NCBI GenBank assembly: GCA_017654935.2
Contig: CM065682.1
Location: 78,327,765 to 78,391,764, forward strand
Direction of reading: 5' to 3'
Origin: Phymorhynchus buccinoides
Taxonomy: Eukaryota; Mollusca; Gastropoda; Neogastropoda; Raphitomidae
DNA length: 64,000 bases
The translations under genes and the position numbers were made by a program. Shown in pieces: positions 54,697 to 64,000 of this stretch. Positions within the stretch are counted from its first letter, which is position 1; each line of letters opens with the position of its first letter. The notes beneath the pieces were generated by a model, which was not told where the DNA came from, did no database searches, and saw only the letters and a program-made list of their open reading frames with translations.

Positions 54697-55172
54697 CCGG
54701 CTACACTGCACACGATTCGATTCACTACGATCCGATTTTGACATCTGTGAGGCATGATTGACGTGAAATTCTACTGTCGATAAATCTGATGAAATCCTAC
54801 GTAGTTGTGTTCACTATATTTGTAGTCTCCGTACACGAATCTGATAAAATATCTTATTTTTGTACAGTGGAACCTCCCTTATAAGACTCCCTCCCACATA
54901 AGACCTACTACTCTTGAGACATTGCCCTTCTTTGTAAGTATTAAAATTACCTCCCTTATAAGACCTCACTTTGGATGATGAAGGTCTTAGCAGGGAGGTT
55001 CTACTGTATCGGACATTTGATTTGATTCATGCATTACGGTCTGCATGAGGATAGTGAACGAAAATAGTATATTTTTAGACGGAAATATTTCACGTGAATC
55101 ATGACTCGCAGATATTGTCACAATCGCATCGTATCGGGGTCAAATTGTATGCAGTGTGGCTAGGCCTTTACA
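54692..55172. mobile_element. 'GGGCCAGCCACACTGC' MITE with nested pogo MITE
   Basis: TTTAAGGGCCGGCTACACTG to CAGTGTGGCTAGGCCTTTA. Split at 54865-55006 by a CAGTGGAACCTCCC MITE with TA on both sides. Confidence 0.82.
54865..55006. mobile_element. pogo/Tigger-type MITE, nested
   Basis: 142 bp; CAGTGGAACCTCCCTTATAA to CAGGGAGGTTCTACTG. It lacks one internal segment relative to the 176-bp form. Confidence 0.87.
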
Positions 55173-55199
55173 TAAGCACAGATAATGACATCACAAGCA

Positions 55200-56570
55200 G
55201 TCCTCGATACAACTAAAGCACTGTAGTTTGCCTCATGTACAGAGTGGGTCTCATAAAAAAAATGCAACCTACTAAATTGACGATAAAAGTTTTACTTCAC
55301 AAGATATCGTTTCAATTTTTTCGGGGTTTGAAAGAAGATTCAATGCATGAAAGATCACAACAATTTGTTGTTCCTAAATGTGTTTGTGAGCTACAGGAAT
55401 TAACAGTTCTCATGGTACCCCATTTTCAGAAGAAGCCCTTTTCGAGGTCCAGAAACGCTTTCGCAGTTTCAATGTCTTTGTTTGAAATTACAGTTTCTAT
55501 GGTATCTGGACAAACTTTTCATTCATACGTGGGCTCAAAAACGCGGGATATACATTACTGTCTTGCGCTTAAATTTTCATGGCAAAAAAGCCAGTAGTTT
55601 CCGAAAAACAGACAAATGGATTTTCGGCGAAAGTTTTTTTACCCATTAAAAAGTTAATTAGAAAGAGAGTACTCACCCTTTGTCCAATTTCGTTATCTCC
55701 TCTCTTGGCCTCACTATTTCATTCTTTGATTAACCAAACTTCCTTTCGAGGCTTACCAGTTTGTTCTGTGTTGTGTGTTGTTTATGTGTAACATATTCAA
55801 GGCTAGAAGGCTGTGCCACTCTTGGATAGATGTTGATTTGTTTGTATGTCGTCCTCTCCACCATTGTTGATGTGTACTGTGTGGGTGGAGGGTCATAAAG
55901 GCGAACTTGGCACATTCTTTCATGAGAATGATGCTTTGTTTGTCTCACTTTGGTTCTGACCCATGCACTGCTAGGTGATTGGTATCGTAATCAACTTTGG
56001 TGGAGGGGAGTTAATTAGAAAGAGAATATTCACCCTTTGTTCAATTTCATTAAAAAGAGACTTTTCTAAAAATGGGTTACCATGGAAAATGTTATTTTCT
56101 GGAGCTCTCTGAGGCATCTTGGAAAAACAAACTTTTGCAATCTTTCGTGCATTGAACAGGGCTTCTGAAAGCGTACAGATTGTGCGTATTTACGCACTAG
56201 AGCTCTCAAATCGCCCCCTAGAATCTGAAACTGTGCGTGATATTCACCCTTTAAAATCTAATTTAGGGGATGAGATGTCGCGTCAAAACGATGATGCGTG
56301 CGTGAACACAACCGTTACTTATCAGTAAGTTAATGACGTTCTACGTATTTCAATCGTCTGTTAGGCCTTTCTGCCACAAGCTGTCTAGGCTAGATCTAAA
56401 GTTCTACTGGATCGTGCAGAAAGCCCAAATCGTTGAAAGCTCATTGCGCATGAGGTGGGGTTTGGGATTTGCAGGCGATGGAGCTTCTCCCATGTTTTCG
56501 CCGCCTTTGCCCCTTAAAATGTGCAACTGGGGGTGAAAATACCCGTTAATATTCTAAACAGGGGGTGAGC
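55200..56570. other. unassigned stretch with a 45-bp direct repeat
   Basis: GTTAATTAGAAAGAGAGTAC-TCACCCTTTGTCCAATTTC occurs at about 55652 and again at about 56010. Open frames at 55235-55597 and 56119-56328 have no recognisable motif. It may be a further unclassified mobile element. Confidence 0.4.
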
Positions 56571-56571
56571 G

Positions 56572-57150
56572 TACCCCTTAAAGACCCCCCACGTCACACC
56601 CCTTAAAGACCCCCCACGTCACACCCCTTAAAGACCCCCCATGTCACACCCCTTAAAGACCCCCCACGTCACACCCCTTAAAGACCCCCCACGTCACACC
56701 CCTTAAAGACCCCCCACGTCACACCCCTTAAAGACCCCCCACGTCACACCCCTTAAAGACCCCCCACGTCACACCCCTTAAAGACCCCCCACGTCACACC
56801 CCTTAAAGACCCCCCACGTCACACCCCTTAAAGACCCCCCACGTCACACCCCTTAAAGACCCCCCACGTCACACCCCTTAAAGACCCCCCACGTCACACC
56901 CCTTAAAGACCCCCCACGTCACACCCCTTAAAGACCCCCCACGTCACACCCCTTAAAGACCCCCCACGTCACACCCCTTAAAGACCCCCCACATCACACC
57001 CCTTAAAGACCCCCCACGTCACACCCCTTAAAGACCCCCCACGTCACACCCCTTAAAGACCCCCCACGTCACACCCCTTAAAGACCCCCCACGTCACACC
57101 CCTTAAAGACCCCCCACATCACACCCCTTAAAGACCCCCCACATCACACT
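56572..57150. repeat. 25-bp satellite, about 23 units
   Basis: Unit CTTAAAGACCCCCCACGTCA-CACCC with period 25 (AAAGAC at 56580, 56605, 56630 and so on). The unit is the TTAAAGAC MITE terminus. The last unit runs straight into the rest of the MITE (CACACTCCCTCTTATGC). Confidence 0.96.
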
Positions 57151-57598
57151 CCCTCTTATGCTCGGAAGGTTTCTTAAGATTTCTTACCAGCTATAAGAGG
57201 GAAAACGCGTGAAAACCATGCTTTTGACACATCAGGCATGAAAACAGCTCCACCTTTTCCGCTGAAAACTGAAGAAAAAAAAAATCTCCGCTGTTTTTGC
57301 GAGCGCGATGTTATTCTCAAATGGCGCGGTCCACACTTGGAAGAGTGACGCTTGCGCTTGCGGGCAAAAAATGGCCCCCGAAACGACTCGCGAATGGCGT
57401 GTTTGAGAGGTGGAAGGTGTAGAAGGATGTGAAATGCTGTGAAATGAGTACCCCCTGAATGGCTTGCCTCCTCCCCCCCCCGACAAAACTTCTGACGTTA
57501 GCTGAAAATCCGGGTGGAAGGAATTCTCAGTTAAAAAAATCTCCTTGTTTTTGGAACAGTAGTTTTCATGCCTGCATGTGACATGGTGGGTCTTTAAG
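57120..57598. mobile_element. TTAAAGAC-family MITE at the end of the 25-bp array
   Basis: The terminus at 57128 continues through CTCTTATGCTCGGAAGG and ACCAGCTATAAGAGGG to TGGTGGGTCTTTAA at 57598. The middle (57235-57580) carries extra unassigned sequence. Confidence 0.75.
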
Positions 57599-57763
57599 AG
57601 GGGAAAAGATCATAAGCCCTGATTGAATTTTCTTCGTAAACCAGAAAAATCAGAATGATAGTTTTGATATGATTTTGTGGGTTGCCTTTCTTTTGAGTCA
57701 CCCTAAATAACAGTCGACTCACAATAGGCAGGGAGCTCTCTGGAATGTTAACATTTATAATAT

Positions 57764-58222
57764 CAGGCATCAGAATACTCCAGAGTCCGATCCGCGGACG
57801 AACAACACTCGCCATGACTCGGAGTCGACATCGAGTCAGACCCCACAAAACTCTAGTCGGCATGGCATCATTCGCTACCCGATTTCTCGCGGAAAAGTTC
57901 AAAGTTCTCACATCATCGTAGTCTGCCGCGATCATATCCTCTAAATCGACTCATTTAAAACCCAAATTACAATCACTGTCATCAAAACAAACTCTGAAAC
58001 AGTGAAAGTAAGAGTCTAGAGAGCCCTAAACTCGGAAGAAAAAACAAACATGGCCGCAATTTTTTCTTTTCTGAAGGCACAGTATGAAAACAAACCGTTT
58101 AAGAATACCATCTGAGAATAAGATTGCGCTGCCTCATGAAGTACAAACCGCGGCCGGCAGTGCCAAAACCGCGGCCAGTGGCTACCAAAACCGCGGAAAT
58201 CCGCGGACCGTTCTGATGTCTG
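57764..58222. mobile_element. TIR element, 'CAGGCATCAGAA' family, copy 1
   Basis: 459 bp. CAGGCATCAGAA at the left, TTCTGATGTCTG at the right, exact TAATAT duplication at 57758-57763 and 58223-58228. Right arm carries several CCGCGG sites within 90 bp. Non-coding. About 90% like 60185-60615. Confidence 0.9.
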
Positions 58223-58565
58223 TAATATGCACATACATGGACAGATAGTTAGTCTGTTATAGTCCTGTCAACAGCTATGGTCATCTCAGGGCTGTCACCG
58301 CATAAAGTTTGGTGCTTAGCGACTAGCTTAGCTAGTCTAGTCTAGCTAACTAGCTTAGCGACTTAATGTCCCTTTCGTGGTGAAGGGTCACTTATGCAAA
58401 GAACTAGATTTCAGTTGACTAAAACTCTTTATGTTTGCAATGTCATACCAGCAACAACAACAAGGGTATTTTCCTTCCAACAACACGTGTCCTTCCATCT
58501 CTACATCTCCGATGACAGTTTCATTACAGTCACTCGAACAAATAAAAATATTGTAAAAATGGATA

Positions 58566-58725
58566 CAGTGGGACCTCCCTTATAAGACCTCCCATTATAA
58601 AACTCCCTCCCACATAAGACCTACTTCTCCCAGACATTGCCCTTCTTTGTAAATATTAAAACTACCTCCTTTATAAGACCTCATTTTGGATGATTTTTGA
58701 AGGTCTTATAAGAGATGTTCCACTG
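58566..58725. mobile_element. pogo/Tigger-type MITE
   Basis: CAGTGGGACCTCCCTTATAA to ATGTTCCACTG with TA on both sides. Confidence 0.87.
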
Positions 58726-58800
58726 TACAAGTTAGGTTCATTCGATTTTAACTATTCAGTCACAAAATTGCATAAGACTGAAGTCAATTTCTTTTCACTT

Positions 58801-58975
58801 ACCGTATTTTTCGGACTACAAGGCGCACCTGATTATAAGGCGCACCCCCCAAATTTTACACAAAATTCAGATTCTGTTATTATATTTTTTTACTATATTA
58901 TCAGTCACATTATAAGGCACAGAGGTCTCAAGTCTGGGAGAAAAGTATCGCCTTATAGTCCGAAAAATACAGTAC
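58801..58975. mobile_element. MITE, 'TTTTCGGACTACAAGGCGC' family, best copy
   Basis: ACCGTATTTTTCGGACTACA to TAGTCCGAAAAATACAGTA, about 175 bp. Serves as the uninterrupted reference for 47828-49655. Confidence 0.88.
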
Positions 58976-59024
58976 TCTTTTTATTATGTTCTAAAAAAAT
59001 TTGTATCTTATAAGCCACAGAACT

Positions 59025-59402
59025 AGCAAAGAAGATCAAAGCTGTTCAGAGAAGAGCGGCCAGATACGTCAACAACTGCTACGATATCACCAGTAGCGTC
59101 ACAGCCATGCTCTCCAAGCTTCAATGGGAATCACTTGAGGCAAGAAGATCAAAACATCAGGCCACCATGATGTACAAAGTCATCAACGACCTCATAGACA
59201 TCAAAGCGGAACAGACCTTCTCCTCCCTGGCAACACCCGCACTAGGTCAAATCACTCATTCAAATCACAACAAGAACAAACACTTTCAAATACAGCTTTT
59301 TCCCCAGAACTATCCCAGTTTGGAAATCTCTTCCAGCAGCAGCAGCTGAGGCTCCCTCCTTGGTATCTTTCAAGAGGGAGCTCAACAACTTGTCTTTCTA
59401 AT
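59025..59402 (+). pseudogene. LINE ORF2 C-terminal fragment
   Basis: AVQRRAARYVNNCYDITSSV, TAMLSKLQWESLEARRSKHQ, then after a frame change SLVSFKRELNNLSF and a stop near 59400. Different LINE from 46830. The 3' UTR may extend to about 59580. Confidence 0.78.
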
Positions 59403-59741
59403 CTTGTCCACCACCCCTCCATACACACATACACACACACACTTTACTTTTGTTTTGTTTTTCCCACACACACTTTGCCCCCAATTAGTTTTCTTATTAT
59501 TTTATTTTCCGCATTGCACAACCTCTTAAGTCACTGTAATGCCTACTGAGACGGCGTGACATGAACTTATTGAAAAATATCAGTCATCATTCATCAATGT
59601 TTTTTCATTCATTTCTTACCTGTTGATTCATTCAATTTTAATTCAACCAACTTTGTCATGTTAAATAGCAAATGAGCAATATACACACACACAAAAAACC
59701 CCACAACCATTCAGTCATAAATCGGTTCAATCTTCTTCTTC

Positions 59742-60060
59742 TTCGATCGCTCAGACAGTCTCCTGTCAATTATGAGCGGAGATGCGTCATGCTGCCGTTG
59801 TGTGCCTAAACAAGAAATAATTAGGCCCAGCATGTCTGACTTCGGCAGGAAAAAATGTTTTTGAAAGTGTTTCTTGAAAAAAAGGCAGGAGAATGGATCG
59901 GCGGTAAGGCAGAAAGATAGTAGATGACAGCAAAGCAAAGGGAAAAGGCAGAGTCAAAGAGAGTGACAATTAAAGGAAGTTACAAGCACAGAACTTCCAG
60001 AAGGTGGGGGAGCTATTTATACAAAAGACCCCCCCCCCCCCCGGTATCCCCACAGGGGGT
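59742..60060 (-). mobile_element. SINE-like repeat with (GAA)n tail, copy 3
   Basis: Antisense tail CTTCTTCTTCTTCGATCGCT, body GTCATGCTGCCGTT, GAACTTCCAGAAGGTGGGGG, head GGTATCCCCAC. Confidence 0.75.
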
Positions 60061-60184
60061 AGTCGATTCAATCTCGTCTCAGCTTCACAAGTAAAGCAAA
60101 CAATGGCACTAAAGCACACAAGTCTGACTTTAGAAAAAGACACAAAGTCTGTCAAGCATTATGCACAGAAATGAAGGCAGTGGC

Positions 60185-60615
60185 CAGGCATCAGAATACT
60201 CCAGAGTCCAATCCGCGGACGAACAACACTCGCCATGACTCGGAGTCGACATCGAGTCAGACCCCACAAAACTCTAGTCCGTAGTCGGCATCATTGCAAT
60301 CATTCGCTACCCAATTTCTCGTGGAAACGTTCAAAGCTCTCACATCATTGTAGTCTCCAGTGATAAAAATATCCTCTAAATCGACTCATTTAAAACCCAA
60401 ATCACAATCACTGTCATCAAAACAAACTCTGAAACAGTGAAAGTAAGAGTCTAGAGAGCTCTAAATTCAGAATAAAAAACCGTTTCCGAAGGTGCAGTAT
60501 GAAAACAAACCGTTTAAGAATACCATTTGAGAATAAGATCGCGCTGCCTCATGAAGTACAAACCGCGGCCGGCAGTGCCAAAACCGCGGAAATCCGCGGG
60601 CCGTTCTGATGCCTG
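60185..60615. mobile_element. TIR element, 'CAGGCATCAGAA' family, copy 2
   Basis: 431 bp. CAGGCATCAGAA / TTCTGATGCCTG termini with exact AGTGGC duplication at 60179-60184 and 60616-60621. Lacks about 20 bp of CCGCGG-rich right arm present in copy 1. Confidence 0.9.
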
Positions 60616-60711
60616 AGTGGCGATTACTACAATTAGAGATCAGATCAACCATGTTCACGGTCTACACTGAGTCATGCCCTTGGTGTGGCCCGGCCCCTTT
60701 AGAGAGTGTTA

Positions 60712-61102
60712 ACCCTTTCAACGCCAGCCATTTCTCAGCTAAAACTTTCCACTAAAGCTTACCTGGGTAGAGAAAAGATTTTGTCTGCAATACTGGGGGG
60801 ATTCCTCTGTGACATGCACAGAACAGGGCCTATCCTTACCTCCCAAAATTAAGAACATAGGGTAATAGGGCATTTGCCACGTGAGGGCGACCTTGAATTT
60901 CACCAAGTTGAATTTAGAGAGTTGAAATAGAAAGGTCAGCATAACTCAGGCAAAACGAGTGCGGGCAAATTAGTAGTCTAGTATAGAGAACGAACACTCG
61001 TGGTCAATGCCCTATTGGATACCAGACCCTCATTGGATGCCTTTCAGTGACATGGGTGTTAAATCAATGTGGTGCCGAGAGGCGACAGTGGCGATGAAAG
61101 GG
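60712..61102. mobile_element. CCCTTTCACCGCC-family MITE with nested mini-MITE
   Basis: TTAACCCTTTCAACGCCAGC to GTGGCGATGAAAGGG. Interrupted at 60866-61014 by an element with AATAGGGCATT ends. Confidence 0.8.
60866..61014. mobile_element. nested 149-bp MITE, 'AGGGCATT-GCCACG' TIR
   Basis: TAGGGCATTTGCCACG at the left, CGTGGTCAATGCCCTA at the right, TA-type boundary. Intact MITE copies elsewhere show the uninterrupted sequence. Confidence 0.7.
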
Positions 61103-61111
61103 CATGTGCGC

Positions 61112-61475
61112 ATTAGATCACCAATCCTCAAGTTCCGTACGGAAACCCCGTTCACCTCCCATAAAAGAAATAAGCCGAATGTGGAAACTCATCCGTACTA
61201 CCATCCGCTTTGTTGGTGTGTTTTTTTACATAACCGAACGTGGTTTCCATACCAAGGCTCCCAGGGACCCCCATTTGGGGGTCTATGAAGTGCTAAAATT
61301 CTAAAGGACCCTCTAAAAGAATGTGCAGGGGGTCCCATCGATGCACTATAAAAATTCTTTTCAGCATTCGCAATGCCACTGGGACCCTCTATACTGTAAG
61401 CAAAGGAGTCCCTGGGACCCCTTGTTTTGCGGGACGATTGGGAGCCCTGCAACTTGTGGATTGCGAATCTAATAT
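61112..61475. mobile_element. possible inverted-repeat element with hAT-like inner element
   Basis: ATTAGATCACCAATCCTCAA at 61112 is mirrored by TTGTGGATTGCGAATCTAAT ending about 61472. Inside, GGCTCCCAGGGACC (61256) pairs with GGGAGCCCTG (61449). Single copy, so boundaries are weak. Confidence 0.45.
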
Positions 61476-61489
61476 GTACGGACCTTAAC

Positions 61490-62055
61490 GGGGCACCCTG
61501 ACGTATGAGGTTTTGCAAGGAACATGTCGAGATCACCAGAAAGACAGCCTTTTCAAGGATCGGAACATTCGCTTTGCTCTGGTTTCCCAGAAATCAAACC
61601 GTCAAAACGGCGATTCCTCCTTGGCGGAGATAGAAGCCATTTCGGATGGGGTGGGTGGGGGCCAAACCCATTGTGGTTGAAGCTTTTTCTTTTTCGTAGT
61701 ACAGTCAAAAAAAAAAAAAAAATTGAAGCTATTTCCTTTGTTGTGAGCGAAACTCCTTTAGGTAAACTGCATACAATTTAAAAAAAGATAAATAAAAAGC
61801 TTGTATTGCAAAAAATTCGTGCAAACGATTCGGTCTGAATGCAGACGGCCATTAGAAAAGAGACGGCACACGCCTTCTCTTTCAGTGAAAGAATTTGACT
61901 TCCAGCACCTCCGCCAAGGAGGAATCGCCGATTTGACGGTTTGATTTCTAGGAAACCAGAGCAAAGTGAGTGTTGCGATCTCTGTAAAGGGTGTTTTCCT
62001 GCTGATCTCGACGTGTTTCTTACAAAAGCTCATCCGCCAGGGTCCACCTTTAACC
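61490..62055. mobile_element. complete foldback element, 'CACCCTGACGGATGAG' family
   Basis: Left arm 61493-61790 and right arm 61790-62055 are inverted copies of the 1966/24017 repeat (TTCCCAGAAATCAAACCGTC / GACGGTTTGATTTCTAGGAA). The right end abuts the next MITE at TTAA. Confidence 0.8.
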
Positions 62056-62273
62056 CTTTCAACGCCAGCTATTTTTCAGCCAAAACTTTCCATGAAACTT
62101 ACCTGGGGTAGAGAAAAGATTTCATCTGCAATATTTGGAATTCCTTTTGTGACGTCCATAAAAGAAAGAACATAAGGTCACTGGATACCAGACCCTCATT
62201 TGATGCCTTTCAGTGACATGTGGTGAAAGGGACATTGTGGTTCCAAGAGGCGACAGTGGCGATGAAAGGGTTA
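62056..62273 (+). mobile_element. CCCTTTCACCGCC-family MITE
   Basis: TTTAACCCTTTCAACGCCAG to GGCGATGAAAGGGTTAA. Confidence 0.82.
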
Positions 62274-62417
62274 AGGAGTTCGGGACCGAATTGAGAGGGG
62301 GAGGGGGGGGGCTTCTTCTCTGCAGACCCTCTGCGGTCCGGCTCTCCGTAGAGTTTCTTCGCATCACTGCAGACGGAGCCGCCTTAGCAGCAGGTGTGGT
62401 GGTCGTCGTGGTGGTGG

Positions 62418-64000
62418 TCACCTGCGGTGCGTTTTGTTGACGTACACGAAGATGTAGAGGAGGAAGACGATGAAGGGAATGATGATGATGGCGATGAGGT
62501 AGGCGAACAGCTGGGTGTAGCGACGGGGGAGCCACAGCACCGTGTACTTCATCGCGCCTGATCGCTCTGAAAAACAAGAGGCAAAGCCTTCAAGGCTCAC
62601 TCGGGGGATGAGGGGGGTGTGTGTGAAAGCACAAGATTGCCAACAAAAAATGACTTTGAGATTGATGGTAGTAAACGTGAGAGGGATGTTTAAGTACAAG
62701 ATTGCCACAAAAAACTCACAAAAAGCAACGACGTACAGCAAACCTCCATCTAGAAATTCAGCTCAATTTCACCTGGCAATTACAGGACAGTTTGGGCCAG
62801 GGTGTAGGGTCTTTCGTACAAATAGTTCCCCCACCTTCTGGAAGTTCTGTGCTTGTAACTTCCTTTAATCTGTCACTCTCTTTGACTCTGCCTTTTCCCT
62901 TTGCTTACTGTCATCTGCTATCTTTCTGCCTTACTGGTCCGTTCTCCTGCCTTTTTTTCTATAAATTCTTACAAAGATTTCTTCAGCCGAAGTCGGACAT
63001 GCTGGGCCTATTTCTTAGTTAGGCGCATAACGGCAGCATGGCGCATCTACGCTCATGTGACAGGAAACTATCTGAGCGAACGAAGAAGGCCTTCAAAAAT
63101 CATACAAAATGAGGTCTTGTAAGGGAGGGGATTTTAATACTTACAAAGAAGGGCAATGTCTGAGAGAAGTAGGTCTTATATGGGAGGGAGTCTTATAAGG
63201 GAGGTTCCACTGTACTGCAGTCTTTTCTTTCAAAGAAACGCCATTTTAAAATTGACCAACCCAAAACTCATAACAGGAGAAGAAATCACTGATGGCTGAA
63301 CTATTTGGTATTTGGTACTTTATAGTCACAGAGGCGTCTCTGTGAAATTCGGGTTGCTCCCACCTGGAGAGTGCGTCGCAGCCAGAGGCGCGCCACCCAT
63401 TTTTAAAATTTTTGTTATTTGTATGCGATTTTTGTGTCACTGATGAGAAAGGAATGAGGTGTGTGTAAATTTTGACCAAATGACATTTCCATCGCCACTG
63501 GGTTTAACGTGTGCTAAGCGCATGGGCACACAGGACCTCGGTTTAACGTCTCAACCGAAAGACTCCATGCTCAGACCGTAATGATCAGAAAGGAAAAGGG
63601 TGTGTGTAAATTTTGACCAAATGACATTTCCGTTGCCACTGGGTTTAACGTGTGCTAAGTGCATGGGCACACGGGACCTCGGTTTATCGTCTCACCCGAA
63701 AGACTCCACGTTCGAACCGTAAGGCCTAGTGCAGAGTGAGAGTGATCTGTCCACAGTCATCCTGCGCAGGGGGGGGAGAGGGGGGGGGGAGAAACTAGCC
63801 GCTAAAAGGATGAAAGAATTTATAGAAAGCATCCGCCGGATGAGTGGGGGGGGGGGGGGGGAGACTCACTCAGCACAGCCAGGCCGTAGCCCGCGTTCTT
63901 GGTGCCCATGCGGTAGCTGCAGGTGGGTACCATTATCTCGTTGAGGGAGATGAGGTTGGTGAAGTCCACGTCCGTCCAGCCGTCCAGGAGGCGAATGTCG
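62418..64000 (-). CDS. C-terminal exons of an unrecognised single-pass membrane protein (partial)
   Basis: Join of complement(63870-64000) and complement(62418-62566). The first exon reads DIRLLDGWTDVDFTNLISLN, then a Cys-containing stretch to GYGLAVL, with donor CTGA|GTGAGT in phase 1. The second uses acceptor TTTTTCAG and reads RSGAMKYTVLWLPRRYTQLF, then a hydrophobic helix AYLIAIIIIPFIVFLLYIFV and a short basic tail YVNKTHRR before TGA. Phases agree. A helix followed by a tiny basic tail suggests a type I or tail-anchored topology. An alternative donor (CGCAG|GTGACC at 62421) could extend the protein. The start lies outside the window. Family not recognised. Confidence 0.65.
62803..63088 (+). 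mobile_element. SINE-like repeat with (GAA)n tail, copy 4
   Basis: Sense copy in the intron of the minus-strand gene: TTTCGTACAAATAGTTCCCC, GACATGCTGGGCCTATTTCT, AGGCGCATAACGGCAGCATG, then GAACGAAGAAGG. Confidence 0.75.
63088..63212. mobile_element. 5'-truncated pogo/Tigger-type MITE
   Basis: CTTCAAAAATCATACAAAAT to GGGAGGTTCCACTG|TA; left TIR missing, joined directly to the SINE tail. Confidence 0.82.
63316..63745 (-). mobile_element. type-2 SINE with duplicated middle
   Basis: Tail ATAGTCACAGAGGCGTCTCT, GGGTTGCTCCCACCTGGAGA. The body segment TGTGTAAATTTTGACCAAAT ... AAAGACTCCA is present twice (about 63461-63570 and 63602-63710) at about 141 bp spacing. The tRNA-like head is lost. Confidence 0.78.
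63768..63860. repeat. G-run tracts
   Basis: G8-G18 runs beside the donor of the minus-strand gene; potential G-quadruplex or C-rich intron signal. Confidence 0.75.

Noticed and set aside
62122..62577. Proline/threonine-rich minus-strand frame
   Set aside because: It overlaps the membrane exon in another frame and runs through low-complexity (GTG)n/(GAG)n sequence.

Overview
This is nuclear DNA from an animal. It has spliced genes with GT/AG introns and non-LTR and Penelope-like retroelement pieces, a Tc1 transposon, tRNA-derived SINEs, many MITEs and very long dinucleotide microsatellites. Nothing prokaryotic is visible: no operons, Shine-Dalgarno-led ORFs or CRISPR. The repeat style (long GA/CT and GT/CA tracts, TTAA-bounded and pogo-like MITEs, SINE and LINE tails of marine snail type) suggests a lophotrochozoan, probably a gastropod mollusc. 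That assignment is inference.

Host genes are sparse. A four-exon gene on the + strand (coding 30375-37065) encodes a predicted 576-residue type II membrane protein with a UPF0489 (C5orf22-like) domain, including HIDGHSD and DIDEDYF acidic motifs that resemble arginase/deacetylase metal ligands. Its start codon lies about 30 bp after a 2.5-kb, 20-bp-unit minisatellite, and its introns are packed with MITEs. At the right edge, two minus-strand exons (64000-62418) give the C-terminus of an unrecognised single-pass membrane protein. A 45-codon FLYWCH-like exon at 6667-6801 lies between two inverted minisatellites and may belong to a transposon.

Mobile DNA makes up most of the window. 1-11100: microsatellites, palindromic MITEs, a foldback-like element, and an intact Tc1-like transposon (9289-10921) whose empty site is preserved in a related repeat at 6934-7124. 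11100-20400: microsatellites, SINEs and LINE 3' pieces set between GA tracts. 20763-22331: a LINE reverse-transcriptase fragment joined to a Penelope-like GIY-YIG tail with a tandemly multiplied zinc-knuckle segment. 22300-30345: MITEs, a telomere-repeat-bearing MITE and the 20-bp minisatellite. 30375-38100: the UPF0489 gene. 38100-62000: dense MITEs, many nested or abutting, and three satellites (88, 94 and 25 bp units) whose units match the terminal part of a MITE beside them. 62000-64000: the second gene and SINEs.

The main themes are MITE termini acting as seeds for satellites, LINE 3' ends set into (TC)n tracts, MITEs abutting at shared TTAA sites, and two TIR families with exact 6-bp target duplications, one carrying a BED-like zinc-finger coding fragment. 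All calls come from reading the sequence; no database search was run.
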